From CAVSWN01 sp046728115 (lineage in GTDB: Bacteria > Acidobacteriota > Vicinamibacteria > Vicinamibacterales > CAVVIG01): 6,165 nucleotides of DNA. A program made the position numbers and the translations under genes. The notes below the pieces were generated by a model that did not search any database, was not told the origin of the DNA, and saw only the letters and a program-made list of their open reading frames with translations. Shown in pieces: positions 1-5,784 of the stretch (position 1 is the stretch's first letter; every line of letters starts with the position of its first letter). The DNA lies in NCBI GenBank assembly GCA_046728115.1, contig JBKPDW010000184.1, forward strand, positions 1 to 6,165, given 5' to 3'.

Positions 1-30
1 GTAGAGAGCTGCGTATAAAGAGCAGGGGGG

Positions 31-135
31 AGGGGTTAGGGATTGGGGATTCGGGGTTTGAGATTGGGGGTTAGAGATTGGGGACTGGAGGCTGGGTATC
101 GGGGATTGGGGGGTAGAGCGTGGGGATTGGGAGGT
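31..135 (+). repeat. Tandem 7-nt G-rich repeat array, 15 units
   Basis: From base 31 to 135 the plus strand can be cut into fifteen consecutive 7-nt units with no insertion or deletion. Examples are AGGGATT at 38, GGGGATT at 45, 101 and 122, CGGGGTT at 52 and GGGGGTT at 66; the consensus is NGGGRTT. Several units are degenerate (GGGTATC at 94, AGAGCGT at 115), but the 7-nt phase holds throughout. Runs of three or more G recur closely enough for G-quadruplexes on the plus strand. The array lies just downstream of imuA, so an imuA read-through transcript would carry its C-rich complement. Bases 1-30 and 136-193 show no gene; 136-180 is G-rich but out of phase. Confidence 0.85.
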
Positions 136-142
136 AGACAAG

Positions 143-168
143 GGTCCAGGGGCCAGGGGCTGTGGACC
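143..168 (-). terminator. Possible hairpin downstream of imuA
   Basis: GGTCCA at 143-148 and TGGACC at 163-168 are perfect inverted repeats around a 14-base G/C-rich loop. The hairpin starts about 25 bases after the imuA stop, a reasonable place for a terminator. In the imuA direction the stem is followed by CTTGTCT rather than a run of T, so intrinsic termination is doubtful. It could equally be a degenerate end of the repeat region. Confidence 0.25.
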
Positions 169-193
169 ATGGATTAGAAAAGAAGACTCGTGA

Positions 194-1027
194 TCAGGCA
201 CAGTACGTTGCGACCGTGCTCAACGCGACGCTCGCCTCCTCGTTGTTTCGCGTACGGGCACGCACAACGCGCGCGTGAATATTCAAGCCGTCAAACAACC
301 GATCGCGAAATCGAATCCCCGATCCCCCATCCCTGATCCCTCCCTCTTCCCTGACCCCTCCTTCTCTAATCCCGAATCCCGAATCCCCAACCTCCAATCT
401 CCAATCCCTAATCCCTGTTCTTATGGACAATCCGGCAGTGCTGCGCGCCATCGCCTCCGATCCCACCAGCACGCACGTCGTCTGGCCGCCTTCGATGATG
501 CGCTGCAGCCGCAGCCAGGTCGTAAACGGCAGCCGTCGCACCGCGTCCGTCGGCGCCTCGGCGACATCGAAGAGGACGAGTCCGAAGTTGCCGGCTTGCA
601 GGATGAGCGCAAGCGCGCGCAAGGCTTGTTCGAGCGCGCGCTGGTTCAAATCGCGACACAGACCCGGATTCGCCACGACATGGCCGCGCACCCACAGCAG
701 GCGTTCGAGATCCACGCCGGCCGCCGATGTCGACTCGACGTCGAGCATGTCGAGCGCGTCCACGAGCGCGACGATTTCGCCGCGCGCCGTGGCCGACGCC
801 AACATCTGGAGCATCAGGCTCGTCCGGCCCGAAGATCGCGGTCCGACAAGCTCTGAAAGCTGTCCACGCGGCAACCCGCCGCCGACGAGTGCGTCTAAGG
901 AAGCAATGCCCGTCGATGCGGTCACGTCCGGACCGGTTTCGGGACGGAATGGCAGAGCCGTAGTCAGCGTGCGATCGAGCTGACGAGTGCGGAGCAGCGA
1001 TTCGAGGTCGGCGCGTGCAAGGGCCAT
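194..1027 (-). CDS. imuA: ImuA-type RecA-like SOS mutagenesis protein carrying an in-frame repeat insertion
   Basis: 277 residues. ImuA proteins are RecA-fold partners of the inactive polymerase ImuB and of DnaE2 in damage-induced translesion synthesis in the cytoplasm. What is seen: an N-terminal helical segment and the entry motif TGIASLDALVGGGLPRGQLSEL (39-60; key residues G40, D45 and G48-G51), then a P-loop GPRSSGRTS at 62-70 with Arg in place of the usual Walker Lys, as is common in ImuA. A hydrophobic strand ending in LFD (152-154) serves as Walker B, and a late VLVGSEAMARS strand (186-196) follows. Residues 205-238 are encoded by a heptad repeat and are Gly/Arg/Asp-rich. Afterwards the frame returns to family-like sequence (LFDGLNIHARVVRARTR, 244-260). 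The ATG at 1027 has TAAGG 7 nt upstream and a good promoter. No imuB follows in the window. A general RecA-like ATPase of other function is the alternative. Confidence 0.8.
   Translation of the reverse strand: MALARADLESLLRTRQLDRTLTTALPFRPETGPDVTASTGIASLDALVGGGLPRGQLSELVGPRSSGRTSLMLQMLASATARGEIVALVDALDMLDVESTSAAGVDLERLLWVRGHVVANPGLCRDLNQRALEQALRALALILQAGNFGLVLFDVAEAPTDAVRRLPFTTWLRLQRIIEGGQTTCVLVGSEAMARSTAGLSIRTGIRDWRLEVGDSGFGIREGGVREEGGIRDGGSGIRFRDRLFDGLNIHARVVRARTRNNEEASVALSTVATYCA
314..418 (-). repeat. Heptad repeat array inside imuA, opposite orientation to the 31-135 array
   Basis: On the plus strand 363-418 reads as eight clean 7-nt units of the type TCCCNAA (370 and 377 TCCCGAA, 384 TCCCCAA, 405 TCCCTAA). 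Bases 316-343 add four more, out of phase with the first block, and 344-362 is a degenerate C/T-rich stretch between them. On the coding strand of imuA this is the same TTNGGGA repeat as at 31-135, so the two arrays are inverted relative to each other. It encodes residues 205-238, beginning GIRDW, and contains no stop in the imuA frame. Confidence 0.85.
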
Positions 1028-1041
1028 AGTTTCGCCTTATC

Positions 1042-1058
1042 TTCGCTTTTCTGGCGAA
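1042..1058. promoter_or_regulatory. Palindrome over the imuA start point, candidate operator
   Basis: TTCGC (1042-1046) and GCGAA (1054-1058) form a perfect 5-bp inverted repeat with a 7-base centre. It abuts the -10 hexamer and covers the expected transcription start near 1051. A wider imperfect pair, AGTTTCGCC (1028-1036) and GGCGAACT (1053-1060), overlaps it. A repressor bound here would block imuA transcription, and imuA genes are normally under LexA. The sequence does not match any LexA box I know with certainty, so LexA is inference only. Confidence 0.35.
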
Positions 1059-1086
1059 CTATACCGCACGCCCGGGCGCGAATCAA
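1058..1086 (-). promoter_or_regulatory. Sigma70-type promoter of imuA
   Basis: Read on the minus strand, TTGATT (1086-1081) is followed after exactly 17 bases by TATAGT (1063-1058). Both hexamers are close to TTGACA and TATAAT (four and five of six), and the spacing is optimal. Transcription would start near 1051, giving a leader of about 24 nt before the imuA ATG. Confidence 0.6.
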
Positions 1087-1109
1087 GGTAAGATACGCGA
1101 CACGACTCT

Positions 1110-1133
1110 GGCGGCCCTAAAGGCCTGCCCTAC
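1110..1133. repeat. REP-like palindromic element, copy 1
   Basis: GGC-GGCC-CTAAA-GGCC-T-GCC folds into a stem of 4+3 bp with one bulged T (1110-1129), followed by CTAC. On the minus strand it begins GTAGGGCAGGCCTTTAGGGC, which matches 15 of 20 bases of the element at 5781-5805. It lies in the imuA/MFS gap, about 30 bases before the MFS start. It may be a dispersed repeat or a leader hairpin of the MFS transcript. Confidence 0.5.
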
Positions 1134-1164
1134 TTCTGTTTAGCTCTCATCCGTCAATCGCCAC

Positions 1165-2490
1165 TTGGCCGAACCTATCCCTGCGTCACCGGCTCCAGCC
1201 GCCACTGCAACCGACGCCGTCACTGCGGCGGCGGCGGCCCCCTCGCTGGGGGCCCGGACGATGCGCCGCATGCTGGCGGCCTTCACGTATCGCGATTTTC
1301 GCGTCCAGTGGTTCGGCGCCTGTACCTCGAGCATCGGCACCTGGATGCAGATCGTGGCGCAGAACTGGCTCGTCGTCTCGCTGACCAACTCGGCGTTCTT
1401 CCTCGGCCTCGACGCGTTCCTCCAGCAACTGCCGATCATCCTGTTCTCGCTGATCGGCGGCGTGTTCGCCGATCGCTACGACCGCCGGCGCACACTCCTC
1501 GCATCGCAATATCTCCAGATGTCCACGTCGGCGGTACTGGCCGTGCTGATGTTCTTCCAGGTCGTCCAGATCTGGCACATCCTGCTGCTGTCGTTCATCA
1601 CGGGCGTGGCGCAGTCGTTCGGCGGGCCCGCGTATCAGTCGCTGATACCCTCGCTCGTCGACAAAAAGGATCTGCCGAACGCCGTGGCGCTGAACTCGAT
1701 CCAGTTCAACGTGGCGCGCGTGCTGGGCCCGCTGCTGTTCGCCGCGACGCTGGCCGCGTTCCGCAACTACGGCTACGCCGAGCCACAGGCGATGAACGCC
1801 TGCTTCCTGCTGAACTCGCTGTCGTTCCTCGTCGTGATCAATACCCTGATGATGCTGCGCGTGAAGCACATTCCGCCGGTGGGCACGATGCGGGTCCGCC
1901 AGGAGCTCACGGGCGGTCTCACGTACGTACGTCACCACGGCAGCCTGGTCGCGCTCATCGTGCTCGCGGCCACGACGACGTTTCTGGGTTTTGCGGTGCT
2001 GACGTTCCTGCCGATCTTCGCCAAAACGATCTTTCATGAGGGCGCCGACACGTTCAGCCACCTGATGGCGTTTTCCGGCGCCGGTTCGATCGTCGGGGCG
2101 CTCATCGTGGCGTGGCTCGGCAAATTCAAGCGGATGGGGCTGACGGCGCTGCTGGTACAGGCCGTCTATGGCCTCCTCATCATCGGCTTCGCCTCGTCGC
2201 GGCTGCTGTGGCTGAGCGACTTCCTGCTGTTCTGCACCGGCGCAGCGCTGATGGTGGTCTTCTCCACGGTCACGTCGCTCGTGCAGCTCATTGCGCCCAA
2301 CGAGATGCGCGGGCGCGTGATGAGCATTTACATGCTGGCGTTTCGCGGCGGCATGCCGCTCGGCAGCCTGGTGAGCGGCTATCTGGCGACATACATCGGC
2401 GCACCAACCGTGATCGGCATCAACGGCGGACTGCTCGTCGTCGTCGCGGTCTATTTCTTGACGAGAAGTCATGGTGTCAGGGAGGCATGA
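1165..2490 (+). CDS. MFS permease, MFS_3/EntS-like exporter
   Basis: Up to 441 residues, the usual size of a 12-helix major facilitator. The type is that of the enterobactin exporter EntS and related drug or siderophore exporters of the inner membrane; substrate unknown. Seen: the FTYRDFRVQWFG start of the MFS_3 domain (40-51), first helices from about 60, motif A GGVFADRYDRRR (98-109) in the loop after helix 2, a cytoplasmic middle loop around 232-256, a second set of helices from about 260, and the typical APNEMRGRVMSIYMLAF block (377-393). The start is uncertain. The frame has a stop at 1141 and only TTG at 1165 before ATG at 1261 or 1270, and neither TTG nor the first ATG has a strong ribosome site. 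The first 32 residues are a low-complexity Ala/Pro/Thr tail, so starting at 1261 would lose no recognised domain. Its 3' end carries the ribosome site of the deacetylase. Confidence 0.85.
   Translation: MAEPIPASPAPAATATDAVTAAAAAPSLGARTMRRMLAAFTYRDFRVQWFGACTSSIGTWMQIVAQNWLVVSLTNSAFFLGLDAFLQQLPIILFSLIGGVFADRYDRRRTLLASQYLQMSTSAVLAVLMFFQVVQIWHILLLSFITGVAQSFGGPAYQSLIPSLVDKKDLPNAVALNSIQFNVARVLGPLLFAATLAAFRNYGYAEPQAMNACFLLNSLSFLVVINTLMMLRVKHIPPVGTMRVRQELTGGLTYVRHHGSLVALIVLAATTTFLGFAVLTFLPIFAKTIFHEGADTFSHLMAFSGAGSIVGALIVAWLGKFKRMGLTALLVQAVYGLLIIGFASSRLLWLSDFLLFCTGAALMVVFSTVTSLVQLIAPNEMRGRVMSIYMLAFRGGMPLGSLVSGYLATYIGAPTVIGINGGLLVVVAVYFLTRSHGVREA
2480..2485 (+). promoter_or_regulatory. Ribosome binding site that fixes the deacetylase start
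   Basis: GGGAGG lies 6 nt before ATG at 2492 and inside the last codons of the MFS gene. It selects 2492 over the in-frame ATG at 2471, which would add seven charged residues in front of a clean signal peptide. With the MFS stop at 2488-2490 this is a classic translational coupling arrangement. Confidence 0.75.
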
Positions 2491-2491
2491 C

Positions 2492-3469
2492 ATGCAAAGC
2501 GCCACAAGACTCTTTTCGTGTTTCGTGCTTCTGGCAGCTCTGGGTGCAGCCGCTGCATCTGCGACGTTGCTGGCTCAGGCGCGGCCGCAGCCGGGCGTGC
2601 GACTGCCGCTCTCGCAGGTCGAAGCGCAGATGTTCCACGTCAGCGCCGGCAAGCGGCTCAAGCCAGCGACGTGGCCGAACGGCGCGCGCGTGGCGGTGGG
2701 GCTCAGCTTCGACGTGGACAACGCCACCGCCAGTCTCGCGACCGGGGATTTGATTTCCGAATCGATTTCGCGCGGCGAATACGGCGCCATCGACGGCGTC
2801 CCGCGCATTCTGCGTCTGCTGGACAAGTATCAGCTGCCGGCGTCGTTCTTCATTCCAGCCGTCAGCCATTTGCTGCACCCGCAGATGATCCCGACGATCC
2901 TCGCGAGCGGGCGTCATGAGATCGGCGTGCATGGCTGGATCCACGAGCATCTGCCGTCGGTCAACGACGCGACGGCCGAACAGGACATGCTGACGCGCGC
3001 GATCGATACGCTCACGAAGGCGATCGGCAAGCGGCCGGTGGGCTATCGCGCCCCGTCATGGCAGTTCAGCCAGTACACGATGAAACAGATCAAGGACGCG
3101 GGTTTCCTGTACGACAGCAGCCTGATGGCGAGCGATGATGCGTACGAGATCCTCCTGGACAAACAGCCGACCGGCGTCGTCGAACTGCCGATCGAGCGCA
3201 TCGTGGACGACTTTCCGTACTTTGGCGCCGCGGCCAACGGAGGAATGCCGAATCCGGATGCGGTGCTGTCCGTCTTTCAGTCAGAATTCGATGTTGCGTA
3301 CGAGGAAGGCGGACTCTACATCCTGACGATGCATCCGCACATCACCGGTCATCGCTCGCGGATTGCGGGACTCGAAAAACTGATCCTGCACATGAAGTCG
3401 AAACCCGGTGTGTGGTTTGCGACGCACGAGCAGATTGCCCGGTATGTGAAGGGGAATGGGCGGACGTAG
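2492..3469 (+). CDS. Exported polysaccharide deacetylase, CE4 family, HpPgdA-like
   Basis: 325 residues. CE4 enzymes remove N-acetyl groups from glycans using a divalent metal; the HpPgdA branch includes the Helicobacter pylori peptidoglycan deacetylase. Seen: signal peptide 1-30 (hydrophobic 9-27, likely cut after AQA). Then motif 1 SFDVD (72-76; catalytic and metal Asp 74 and 76), the metal-binding HGWIHE (His147, His151), YRAPSW (185-190; Arg186, Trp190) and TMHPH (279-283; His281). All expected active-site residues are present, so it should be active. HpPgdA-type proteins carry the same variant motifs (FDVD rather than TFDDG). The signal peptide places it outside the cytoplasm, so cell-wall peptidoglycan or exopolysaccharide is the likely substrate. 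It is co-transcribed with the MFS gene, one base after its stop. An allantoinase-like (PuuE) activity is the alternative but fits poorly with export. Confidence 0.85.
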   Translation: MQSATRLFSCFVLLAALGAAAASATLLAQARPQPGVRLPLSQVEAQMFHVSAGKRLKPATWPNGARVAVGLSFDVDNATASLATGDLISESISRGEYGAIDGVPRILRLLDKYQLPASFFIPAVSHLLHPQMIPTILASGRHEIGVHGWIHEHLPSVNDATAEQDMLTRAIDTLTKAIGKRPVGYRAPSWQFSQYTMKQIKDAGFLYDSSLMASDDAYEILLDKQPTGVVELPIERIVDDFPYFGAAANGGMPNPDAVLSVFQSEFDVAYEEGGLYILTMHPHITGHRSRIAGLEKLILHMKSKPGVWFATHEQIARYVKGNGRT

Positions 3470-3483
3470 CGCTCACGCGGATC

Positions 3484-3504
3484 AGGGGCTAGGGGTTGGG
3501 GATT
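3484..3504 (+). repeat. Three heptad repeat units at the phosphoesterase 3' end
   Basis: AGGGGCT, AGGGGTT and GGGGATT are three in-phase 7-nt units of the same family as the arrays at 31-135 and 314-418, followed by a half-like GATTGAA. They fill the 3' end of the minus-strand phosphoesterase: its last residues SIPNP and its TAG stop (3491-3489, from the CTAG at 3489-3492) are read from the repeat. Confidence 0.7.
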
Positions 3505-5057
3505 GATTGAAGAGCCTCCGACAGCACGCGTCCTTTTGGATCGCCTTTGTAGTCCAGTCCGAGCAACCGCCCAATCGTCGGGGCAAGGTCGTTGACGCGC
3601 ACCCGCCTGTCGTACTTGCCGGCTTTGATGCCGCTCCCCATCAGAATCAGCGGCACGTGCGCGTCGTAGTCGTAGGGCGTGCCGTGCTGGATGCCGGTGG
3701 CGCCCCAGAACATGTAGTTCGGTTTCACGAGCACGTGGATGTCGCCGCTACGAACGGCGTAATACCCTTCGGCCACCGCTTGCAGCAGCGTATCGTGCGA
3801 TGCTTCGGCAGTCGCGATGTCGTCGACGGTGTACGCGCGGGCGATCCCGGGCTGCGCCTCGATCGCCGCGACGACCGCGCGATCGAGCGATGAGCGCGAC
3901 ACGCCCTGGGCGGCTGCTCCGTTGTAATTCAGGTAGAGCTCAGGCGGTTCGAAAGCGGCGACAATCGGACCGGTGATACGCAGCGCGCCGGCTGCCGCTT
4001 GATCGATGGCGGCTCGAAACGCCTGAGCGTCGAGCCGTCCGGCGTCGAGCCCTCGCTCTTTCTGCTTTTCCGGCAGGAACGGAGCCCCGTGATCCGCGGT
4101 GAGCGCGACCGCGAAGTTTCCCAGACCTGCCCGCGCCTCGATCGCACGCAGCACATCACCGACTTGACGATCGGCGGCAAGGATTGTCGTGTCGAATTCC
4201 GGCGTTTCAGGTCCGAATTCGTGGCCGGCGTAGTCGAGCGCCGAGAAGCTGAGGGCGACGAGATCCGGGTCGTCGTCGGTACCCACGCCGCTCTCTTCGA
4301 ACAGCGCCTTCGCGAAGTCTCGAAGGATGTCGTTGGCAGGCGCTGTTGCGCGGAAAGCGACTCGATAGCGTTCGTCCGGAGCCGCGTCCGCGCCCAGCTT
4401 GTGCGTCAGCCACGTCGTCCCGAAGAACGGAGCCGTGAGATCGGTATGTGCGAAGCGACTCGCCCAGGCAGGGTATGCCTGTGTGTAGTAGTCACTGGTC
4501 ACCATGTGTCCGGTCGCCTCATCGAGCCAGAATGCGGCATCCGCATGGTAGCCGCCGTTGAGCACGGCGGTGTACCGCTTCCACGATGCCGCGAGAACGA
4601 TCGAACGCGGCCGCTGCGCCTTGAGCGCATCTCCCACCGTGTGCACCTGCATCTGCTCGGGCGACGCCCCGTCTCTCGTGCTCTCGAGAATCTTGTGATC
4701 CGGCGACACGCCGGCCGTCATCGGCATGCCCGTCCGCCGGTCGTACCAGCGATCGGCGACGATGCCAGTGCCCGACGGAGACCAGCCGGACAGCATCAGC
4801 GCGTGCGCCTGGGCGGTCTTGTTGCTCGCATACGGATACCGCGCCTGCGTGAACACTGCACCCCGATCCCACATCGTCTTGAAACCATCGGTGAATCGAT
4901 CGGCGTACCGCTGGAAGTAGTCCGCTCGCATCTGGTCCACGACGATGAGGACCACGACGCGAGGAACGGGTGTTGGAGTCGGCTGCGCGCGTGAAGCTGA
5001 AAGAGCGGCGCCAAGGCCCGCGACGACGAGCGCGAGATGGATACGTGAACGGATCAT
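3489..5057 (-). CDS. Secreted alkaline phosphatase superfamily protein, PafA-like phosphomono- or diesterase
   Basis: 522 residues from ATG at 5057. I prefer this start to the ATG at 5099 because it begins with a signal peptide (1-24, cut near SRA) and clears most of the divergent overlap. The enzyme hydrolyses phosphate esters outside the cytoplasm with two zinc-type metals. Metal ligands in order: Asp41 (VVDQMR), nucleophile Thr81 (SNKTAQAH), Asp275 and His279 (LDYAGH), Asp322 and His323 (TADHG), His467 (YDYDAHVPL). All are present. The residues that bind the phosphate in Elizabethkingia PafA (Asn100, Lys162, Arg164) align, from memory, with Asp102, Lys159 and Tyr161. Monoesterase activity is therefore not assured, and a diesterase or other substrate is possible. 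No phosphate-regulon gene is nearby. The C-terminal SIPNP is repeat-derived. Confidence 0.85.
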   Translation of the reverse strand: MIRSRIHLALVVAGLGAALSASRAQPTPTPVPRVVVLIVVDQMRADYFQRYADRFTDGFKTMWDRGAVFTQARYPYASNKTAQAHALMLSGWSPSGTGIVADRWYDRRTGMPMTAGVSPDHKILESTRDGASPEQMQVHTVGDALKAQRPRSIVLAASWKRYTAVLNGGYHADAAFWLDEATGHMVTSDYYTQAYPAWASRFAHTDLTAPFFGTTWLTHKLGADAAPDERYRVAFRATAPANDILRDFAKALFEESGVGTDDDPDLVALSFSALDYAGHEFGPETPEFDTTILAADRQVGDVLRAIEARAGLGNFAVALTADHGAPFLPEKQKERGLDAGRLDAQAFRAAIDQAAAGALRITGPIVAAFEPPELYLNYNGAAAQGVSRSSLDRAVVAAIEAQPGIARAYTVDDIATAEASHDTLLQAVAEGYYAVRSGDIHVLVKPNYMFWGATGIQHGTPYDYDAHVPLILMGSGIKAGKYDRRVRVNDLAPTIGRLLGLDYKGDPKGRVLSEALQSIPNP

Positions 5058-5078
5058 CGCGTCACATCTTTCTGAGGA

Positions 5079-5085
5079 TACAATA
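5079..5085. promoter_or_regulatory. Possible shared -10 element of a divergent gene pair
   Basis: TACAAT (5079-5084) on the plus strand and TATTGT (5085-5080) on the minus strand overlap almost completely in the 40-base gap between the phosphoesterase and the NiCoT gene. I find no good -35 on either side. Plus-strand transcription would start near 5091, only some 7 nt before the NiCoT ATG. Confidence 0.3.
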
Positions 5086-5097
5086 GCCAGATTGCCC

Positions 5098-5784
5098 ATG
5101 CCGATTGTCGAACTGATGACGAGTTCGGGGCTCGGATCGCTGCTGGGGATGCGCCACGCGCTCGAACCCGATCACCTGGCCGCGGTCACAACGCTGCTCA
5201 CGGGCGAACGCAATCGCTTCAAGGCCGCGTGGCTCGGCGCGTGCTGGGGCGTCGGCCACACCGTCTCGCTGCTGGCGGTCGGCGCCGCGCTGGTGCTGTT
5301 GCGCGCTGAAATGCCCGCACGCGCCTCGGTCCTCTTCGAGCTTGGTGTGGCCATCATGCTCGTCGGGCTTGGTATGCGTGCAATCTACATCGCGTCGCGA
5401 GAGGGGCCCGCGGGTCCCGTGCACGAGCATCACCACGGCCACCTGGTGCACGTGCATTCCGGTTCGTCGGCGCACGTCCACATCGGTACCTGGACGCTCG
5501 CGCGGCGGCCGTTGCTCATCGGCGCCGCGCACGGTCTTGCGGGCAGCGGCGCGCTGACCGCGCTCGTGCTCTCGACCCTGCCGACAACAGCGGCGCGGCT
5601 GACCTACATCGTGCTGTTCGGAATGGGTTCGACCCTGGGTATGTCCGCGCTGTCGGGTGTCCTTGGCTGGCCGCTCGCGCAGATCGGCCGGTCGCGCACC
5701 CTCGCGCGCGCGATCTCGCTGGTCGTCGGTTTGTTTTCGACCGGACTGGGCCTTTATTACGGCTGGAACGCCCTGACGATGTAG
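5098..5784 (+). CDS. NiCoT/UreH-like nickel or cobalt permease
   Basis: 228 residues of mostly hydrophobic sequence, about six membrane helices, in the inner membrane. HoxN/NixA/UreH-type proteins import Ni2+ or Co2+ for metalloenzymes such as urease and hydrogenase. Seen: RHALEPDH (19-26), a version of the family signature RHAxDxDH, in helix 1; WGVGHTVSLL (50-59), the second GH motif; a loop at 109-128 with nine His in twenty residues, probably metal-binding; and GAAHGLAGSGAL (142-153), typical of the UreH side rather than classic NiCoT. The ATG at 5098 is chosen because the family signature begins soon after it; the open frame continues left to 4945 but only as antisense of the phosphoesterase. 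No Shine-Dalgarno precedes it, so a near-leaderless start is possible. No nickel enzyme is in view, so the metal is undetermined. Confidence 0.75.
   Translation: MPIVELMTSSGLGSLLGMRHALEPDHLAAVTTLLTGERNRFKAAWLGACWGVGHTVSLLAVGAALVLLRAEMPARASVLFELGVAIMLVGLGMRAIYIASREGPAGPVHEHHHGHLVHVHSGSSAHVHIGTWTLARRPLLIGAAHGLAGSGALTALVLSTLPTTAARLTYIVLFGMGSTLGMSALSGVLGWPLAQIGRSRTLARAISLVVGLFSTGLGLYYGWNALTM

Noticed and set aside
31..135. Telomere-like or eukaryotic contaminant repeat (TTAGGG-like units)
   Set aside because: Units vary too much, and the same repeat lies inside bacterial genes in this window.
31..418. CRISPR array
   Set aside because: The unit is 7 nt with no spacers, and there are no cas genes.
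275..856. 193-residue plus-strand open frame beginning in the imuA repeat region
   Set aside because: Its first part is the translated heptad repeat (Pro/Ser/Ile/Asn) and the remainder is antisense to imuA; the repeat has few stops on either strand.
1922..1933. ACGT tandem (three copies) in the MFS gene
   Set aside because: Short, in frame and encodes ordinary transporter residues; likely chance.
1186..2505. 439-residue open frame on the minus strand opposite the MFS gene
   Set aside because: Its product is Arg/His/Glu/Gln-rich with no recognisable domain and it is antisense to a clear transporter; long antisense frames are expected in GC-rich DNA.
3999..4994. 331-residue open frame on the plus strand opposite the phosphoesterase
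   Set aside because: Arg-rich composition, no domain, and it lies wholly antisense to a gene with an intact active site.
4945..5097. Upstream extension of the NiCoT gene to ATG 4945
   Set aside because: The extra 51 residues are antisense to the phosphoesterase signal-peptide region and resemble no permease N-terminus.
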